Assembly (NCBI GenBank): GCA_003601795.1
Contig: PIXU01000050.1
Span: forward strand, 1 to 27,159
Origin: Candidatus Methanophagales archaeon
GTDB lineage: Archaea > Halobacteriota > Syntropharchaeia > Alkanophagales > Methanospirareceae
DNA: 27,159 bases
Reading direction: 5' to 3'
This document shows positions 24,214-27,159 of this stretch, one piece after another. The first letter of the stretch is position 1; every line of letters begins with the position of its first letter. The notes under the pieces were generated by a model. It had not been told where the DNA came from. It worked only from the letters and a program-made list of their open reading frames with translations, and did not search any database. Made by a program: the position numbers and the translations under genes.

Positions 24214-25701
24214 ATGATTAATTACGGAGGCGTGTTAGGTAAAAACGAAGAATGCGGAATAGTCGGCATAGCTTTAGCACGGGGAAATGTAGCTTTGCCC
24301 CTCTTTTATGCTCTCTATGCTTTACAACATCGGGGGCAGGAATCCGCAGGCATAGCTGTGAGCGGTCATACGGGTGTAGATAAGGAGGAAGAAAACGAAA
24401 CAAGAGAGTGCACGGGGGAAATAACACTGGTAAAGGGAATGGGTTTTGTTTACGAAGTTCTCAACAACCATCGATTGGAATCACTAAAAGGGAACATTGG
24501 TATAGGTCATGTAAGGTATTCCACGACAGGCGCGTCAAAAGTAGAAAATGCAGAACCTCTGCTCGTGAATTATCAGAGAGGGAAAATTGCTATTGCACAT
24601 AACGGCAACCTTGTGAATACCGCAGAGCTGAGAAGAGAGTTAAAGCGAGAAGGTAGGGTTTTCCATTCTGATACAGACACAGAGGTGATAGCGCATTTAC
24701 TTGCGAAGGAACTGGTAAGGCACGATCCGATAGAAGCTATTAAGGAACTGATGAGACGTGCAATAGGGTCCTATTCGTTGGTTATCTTATTAAATAACAC
24801 ATTAATAGCGATTAGGGACCCTTTAGGCATTAAACCTTTGTGCTTAGGTGAAATAATAGATGGAAACGGAAGAAGAGGATATATAATAGCATCCGAAAGT
24901 CCCGCGATCGATATGTTGGATGGGTATTTAATTCGAGATGTAAGACCTGGGGAAATATTGATTTTAAAGGGGGAGAATTTAGAAAGCCATCAGTTATATC
25001 GAGGAAAAAACACCGCTCATTGTATATTTGAATATATCTATTTTGCGCGCGCTGATTCGGTATTGGACGGTAGGTTAGTGTATGACGTAAGGATGAAGAT
25101 AGGAGAAAGACTGGCAGAGGAATGTGGCGTAGAGGCAGATATGGTTTCACCAGTACCGGATTCCGGCATCACATTTGCAATAGGCTATGCAAAACGAGCA
25201 GGGCTCGATTATATGGAAGGTTTTATAAAAAACAGGTATGTAGGAAGGACTTTCATCATGCCGGAGAAGACATCGCGAGATACCGCAGTAAGGTTGAAAT
25301 TAAATGTCGTGCGAGCCAACGTGGAGGGAAAAAGAATTGTTCTGGTGGATGACAGTATTGTCAGAGGGACTACTTCGAGGAGAATTGTAAATTATCTGAA
25401 GAAAAAAGGTGCGAAAGAGGTGCATATGCGAATAGGAAGTCCACCGATAATTGCACCTTGCTATCTCGGGATCAACACGCCAACGAGGGATGAGTTACTG
25501 GCTTCGAAAAGGAATCTGGATGAGATCTGTGAGTTTCTAAACGCCGATTCGATTGGATATCTGAGCATGAAAGGGCTGATAGATTCCGTAGGTATAGAAG
25601 CAAGCAATCTTTGCTTGGGCTGTCTAACTGAGAAATATCCTGTTGAAATACCTGGAGAAGTGTGCATAGCGAGACAATTGAAATTGACACAATTTTCGTA
25701 G
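24214..25701 (+). CDS. purF: Amidophosphoribosyltransferase (glutamine PRPP amidotransferase)
   Basis: The protein has 495 residues. A 13-residue propeptide precedes the nucleophile Cys14 (NEECGIVGI). The glutaminase domain (LQHRGQESAGIAV, GIGHVRYSTTG, IAHNGNLVN) is followed by the phosphoribosyltransferase domain with PRPP loop VLVDDSIVRGTTSRR (376-390). Four cysteines, C270, C416, C467 and C470 (NLCLGCLTEKYP), match the Fe-S ligands of the Bacillus-type enzyme. So this is probably the propeptide-processed, iron-sulphur form. It makes phosphoribosylamine, the first step of purine synthesis. Confidence 0.96.
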   Translation: MINYGGVLGKNEECGIVGIALARGNVALPLFYALYALQHRGQESAGIAVSGHTGVDKEEENETRECTGEITLVKGMGFVYEVLNNHRLESLKGNIGIGHVRYSTTGASKVENAEPLLVNYQRGKIAIAHNGNLVNTAELRRELKREGRVFHSDTDTEVIAHLLAKELVRHDPIEAIKELMRRAIGSYSLVILLNNTLIAIRDPLGIKPLCLGEIIDGNGRRGYIIASESPAIDMLDGYLIRDVRPGEILILKGENLESHQLYRGKNTAHCIFEYIYFARADSVLDGRLVYDVRMKIGERLAEECGVEADMVSPVPDSGITFAIGYAKRAGLDYMEGFIKNRYVGRTFIMPEKTSRDTAVRLKLNVVRANVEGKRIVLVDDSIVRGTTSRRIVNYLKKKGAKEVHMRIGSPPIIAPCYLGINTPTRDELLASKRNLDEICEFLNADSIGYLSMKGLIDSVGIEASNLCLGCLTEKYPVEIPGEVCIARQLKLTQFS

Positions 25702-25730
25702 CAATTTTCTTTTACCTGATTTAAATTTAA

Positions 25731-25919
25731 TTAAGCTCTTTCGGCAACAGCCATCAAGGGAAGACCGGAGGATTTGACGTTGAGGATAAAGATACCGGGG
25801 ATATTGGAAGCAGGGGGGGTGTATAATTCAAAGATTTCAAACGCAGTAATTAATTTTCGTGTTATGGAATCCTTTTTGAAGAAAGAGAATAGAATATTAC
25901 CGTCAACTACCAACTTCAT
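25731..25919 (-). pseudogene. PIN-domain toxin, truncated after the N-terminal third
   Basis: The protein has 62 residues. It starts MKLVVDGNILFSFFKKDSIT and continues RKLI...FELYTP, the usual first 35 residues of archaeal PIN (VapC-like) proteins with the first catalytic Asp at position 6. After FELYTPP the sequence no longer looks PIN-like and stops at 62; a full PIN domain is about 130 residues, and the later acidic catalytic residues are missing. It is likely inactive. The start overlaps a short upstream ORF (25903-26046), the layout of a toxin-antitoxin pair. Confidence 0.65.
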
Positions 25920-26046
25920 CTATAAGCCACCCACGTCTCTTCCATTCCTCAGCAACCCCTTCTTTAACCTTGTCACCCAAGAGCAAGCAAACCTCGTCCG
26001 TTAATATAGAGTTCTGCAGCGTTTTATCCAATCTTTTAAGAAGCAA
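25903..26046 (-). CDS. Short ORF ahead of the PIN remnant, possible antitoxin
   Basis: The protein has 47 residues from a TTG start: LKRLDKTLQNSILTDEVCLL and VKEGVAEEWKRRGWLIDEVG. The stop overlaps the PIN start by 17 bases. CTTTTTATA on the minus strand about 15-25 bases upstream may be its TATA box. Size, position and the overlap fit an antitoxin or its C-terminal part, but no family is recognised. An earlier start is blocked by an in-frame stop, so it may also be truncated. Confidence 0.4.
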   Translation of the reverse strand: MLLKRLDKTLQNSILTDEVCLLLGDKVKEGVAEEWKRRGWLIDEVGS

Positions 26047-26297
26047 TTCCCTTACTCACGAGTATAAAAAGGTTTTCTGTGAGATCGCCGTAAATTGGAT
26101 GCCCCTACACTTTCTTCCTTTTCCAAAGAAAGAAAAAATCTGTCCCTTACGTGGTTCGAATCCCGGAAGGGCAATAGGGGATAACTTTGCTTGCAATCTT
26201 TATCAGATGACTCGACAATCATATGCCCCTCACATATGTTACTAACATATACTACTTTTTAGCTTCTCATACTAGACGTAAGAAAAAAATAGAAAAT
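26047..26297. other. Gene-free stretch with a tRNA-like fragment
   Basis: No ORF is convincing here. At 26148-26172, GTGGTTCGAATCCCGGAAGG followed by GCA resembles the T-arm loop and 3' acceptor end of a tRNA, but no matching 5' part is found, so it may be an old integration scar. A 17-bp palindrome follows at 26234-26250. Confidence 0.35.
26234..26250. repeat. 17-bp palindrome upstream of the cohesin gene
   Basis: ATATGTTA-C-TAACATAT is a perfect 8-bp inverted repeat around one base. It lies about 50 bases before the TATA box of the cohesin gene, so it may be an operator. CATATG also occurs twice nearby (26220-26238). Confidence 0.35.
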
Positions 26298-26308
26298 TTT
26301 ATATATAT
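26297..26308 (+). promoter_or_regulatory. TATA box for the cohesin gene
   Basis: TTTTATATATAT lies 57-76 bases before the candidate starts. GGAGG (26352-26356) and GGTGAT (26364-26369) follow as ribosome binding sites. Confidence 0.5.
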
Positions 26309-26373
26309 CCTCGAATATTTCTCTTGTTTGTTTGCATAAAAGAATAAAAAAAGGAGGGAAAGGGGTGATAAGT

Positions 26374-27159
26374 ATGAGCAAAAAAGAGAAAGGTAGAATT
26401 GAAGGGAAAGGTGTTTTGGTGAGAGGCGTAATCATTTGCATTGCAGCAGCCATCATCGCCTCTTTGGCAATTGCGGGATCAGCGGCGGAGCAAACAAGCG
26501 GCACTGTGAATGTCACAGTAAATGCACCAGAGATGACAAGGGCAGGAGAAATTTTTGATGCAAGCATAGACGTGGATAACGTCACGGATTTCAACTCAGG
26601 GCAGTTCGACCTGTCCTTCGATGCGAACGTGGTGAAAGTGACCGAGGTTGTAAATGGTAGCATAGACGGAAAAACGATACCGGTGGATAGGTGGGAGCGC
26701 ATGGATGAGGACACAATAAGGGTATTCCTTGCTGTTTCGGGGATTGCTGGCGTAAGTGGCGCGGGGAACTTAGCGACAATAAGCTTTGCAGTAGTAGGGA
26801 AGGGTGGAGATAGAAGTGTGTTAGACATATCAGAGGGACTTCTTGGGAACACAGAAGCGGAAGAGATACCAGCGGTGTGGGTGGATGATGAGATCATCGT
26901 TGGTCCGGTTAAGGTGGAAGTAAACGCGCCGGAGTTTGTCGCTGTCGGAGGGACATTCACTGCAACAATAGACGTGGTGGATGATGTAGCCAATTTCAAC
27001 ATGGCACTGTTCGATCTGTCGTTCGATTCGAGCGTGGTGAACGTGACCGATGTTGCAGAGGGTAGCTTGGATGGTACAGCAATACCTGTAACCTCCTGGG
27101 CTTTCATTGATTCGAATACAATCAGGGTAATGTGCGAGCTTTCGGGAGTAGCTGGCACA
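26374..27159 (+). CDS. Secreted protein with tandem cohesin domains (3' end outside window)
   Basis: The frame is open from the ATG at 26374 to the right edge, 262 codons; a GTG at 26365 after AGGAGG is another possible start. A basic N-terminus and hydrophobic segment (VIICIAAAIIASLAIAG) form a signal peptide or anchor. Two similar beta-rich units follow: about 46-165 (VTVNAPEMTRAGEIFDASID ... GQFDLSFDANVVKVTEV) and about 174-262 (VEVNAPEFVAVGGTFTATID ... ALFDLSFDSSVVNVTDV). This is the cohesin pattern known from cellulosome scaffolds and found in some archaea, where cohesin binds dockerin-bearing partners outside the cell. More domains probably follow. Confidence 0.8.
   Translation, partial: MSKKEKGRIEGKGVLVRGVIICIAAAIIASLAIAGSAAEQTSGTVNVTVNAPEMTRAGEIFDASIDVDNVTDFNSGQFDLSFDANVVKVTEVVNGSIDGKTIPVDRWERMDEDTIRVFLAVSGIAGVSGAGNLATISFAVVGKGGDRSVLDISEGLLGNTEAEEIPAVWVDDEIIVGPVKVEVNAPEFVAVGGTFTATIDVVDDVANFNMALFDLSFDSSVVNVTDVAEGSLDGTAIPVTSWAFIDSNTIRVMCELSGVAGT

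Noticed and set aside
26259..27158. A 299-codon minus-strand open frame at the right edge
   Set aside because: It is antisense to the cohesin gene, which has a signal peptide, ribosome binding site, TATA box and two recognisable domains. The minus frame is Ser/Thr/Pro-rich low-complexity sequence.
1..27159. CRISPR array or rRNA genes
   Set aside because: No evenly spaced direct repeats with unique spacers and no conserved rRNA segments are seen. The only stable RNA recognised is tRNA-Leu.

Overview
The window is archaeal, most likely from a euryarchaeote. It has a minus-strand archaeal S10-type ribosomal cluster carrying eIF1/SUI1 and the RNase P subunit Rnp1, a tRNA-Leu with no encoded CCA, FtsZ-SecE-Spt5 in a row, Alba, TATA-type promoters, GGTGAT-type ribosome binding sites, a PGF-CTERM-like sorting tail and a tandem cohesin protein. 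Cohesin proteins, PGF-CTERM and this mix of genes would fit the ANME-1/Methanophagales-Syntrophoarchaeia branch, but that placement is inference.

Region by region. 1-2740 is a mobile, decaying zone. It holds the 3' end of an IS4/IS1634-type transposase, a gene truncated beside it, and two 83-88 bp imperfect palindromes with a half copy. Their ends (GCCTAAC / GTTAGGC) look like integron attC recombination sites, and they separate small same-strand genes: a 36-aa membrane peptide and a pRiA4b-ORF3 protein with a zinc cross-brace. A lone HsdR-N-like domain and a 26-codon scrap of tyrosine recombinase follow, lying right where the ribosomal cluster stops. 2737-8486 (minus) is uL3, uL4, uL23, uL2, uS19, uL22, uS3, uL29, eIF1, Rnp1 and uS17; the usual uL14-and-onward half is absent.

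8621-16312 (plus) holds tRNA-Leu(GAG); ftsZ, secE and spt5; a GT2 glycosyltransferase overlapping spt5; hisI; alba; pyrB-glyA; a COG1340 coiled-coil protein; and an orphan ABC-2 permease. A small membrane-anchored minus-strand protein (16279-16782) overlaps the permease tail to tail.

16978-22938 is one tight phosphate-uptake operon: pstS, a calcineurin-like phosphoesterase, pstC, pstA, pstB, phoU and an AbrB-PhoU fusion. PstS appears to be anchored through a C-terminal archaeosortase-type signal, not as a lipoprotein. 23141-25701 carries a class II histone-deacetylase-fold amidohydrolase and purF with its Fe-S cysteines.

25702-26373 is a second scarred region, with a truncated PIN toxin behind a short overlapping ORF, a tRNA-3'-end-like fragment and a 17-bp palindrome. 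The window ends inside a secreted protein with two cohesin domains that runs off the right edge.

The most interesting item is the attC-like cassette array at about 666-1920.
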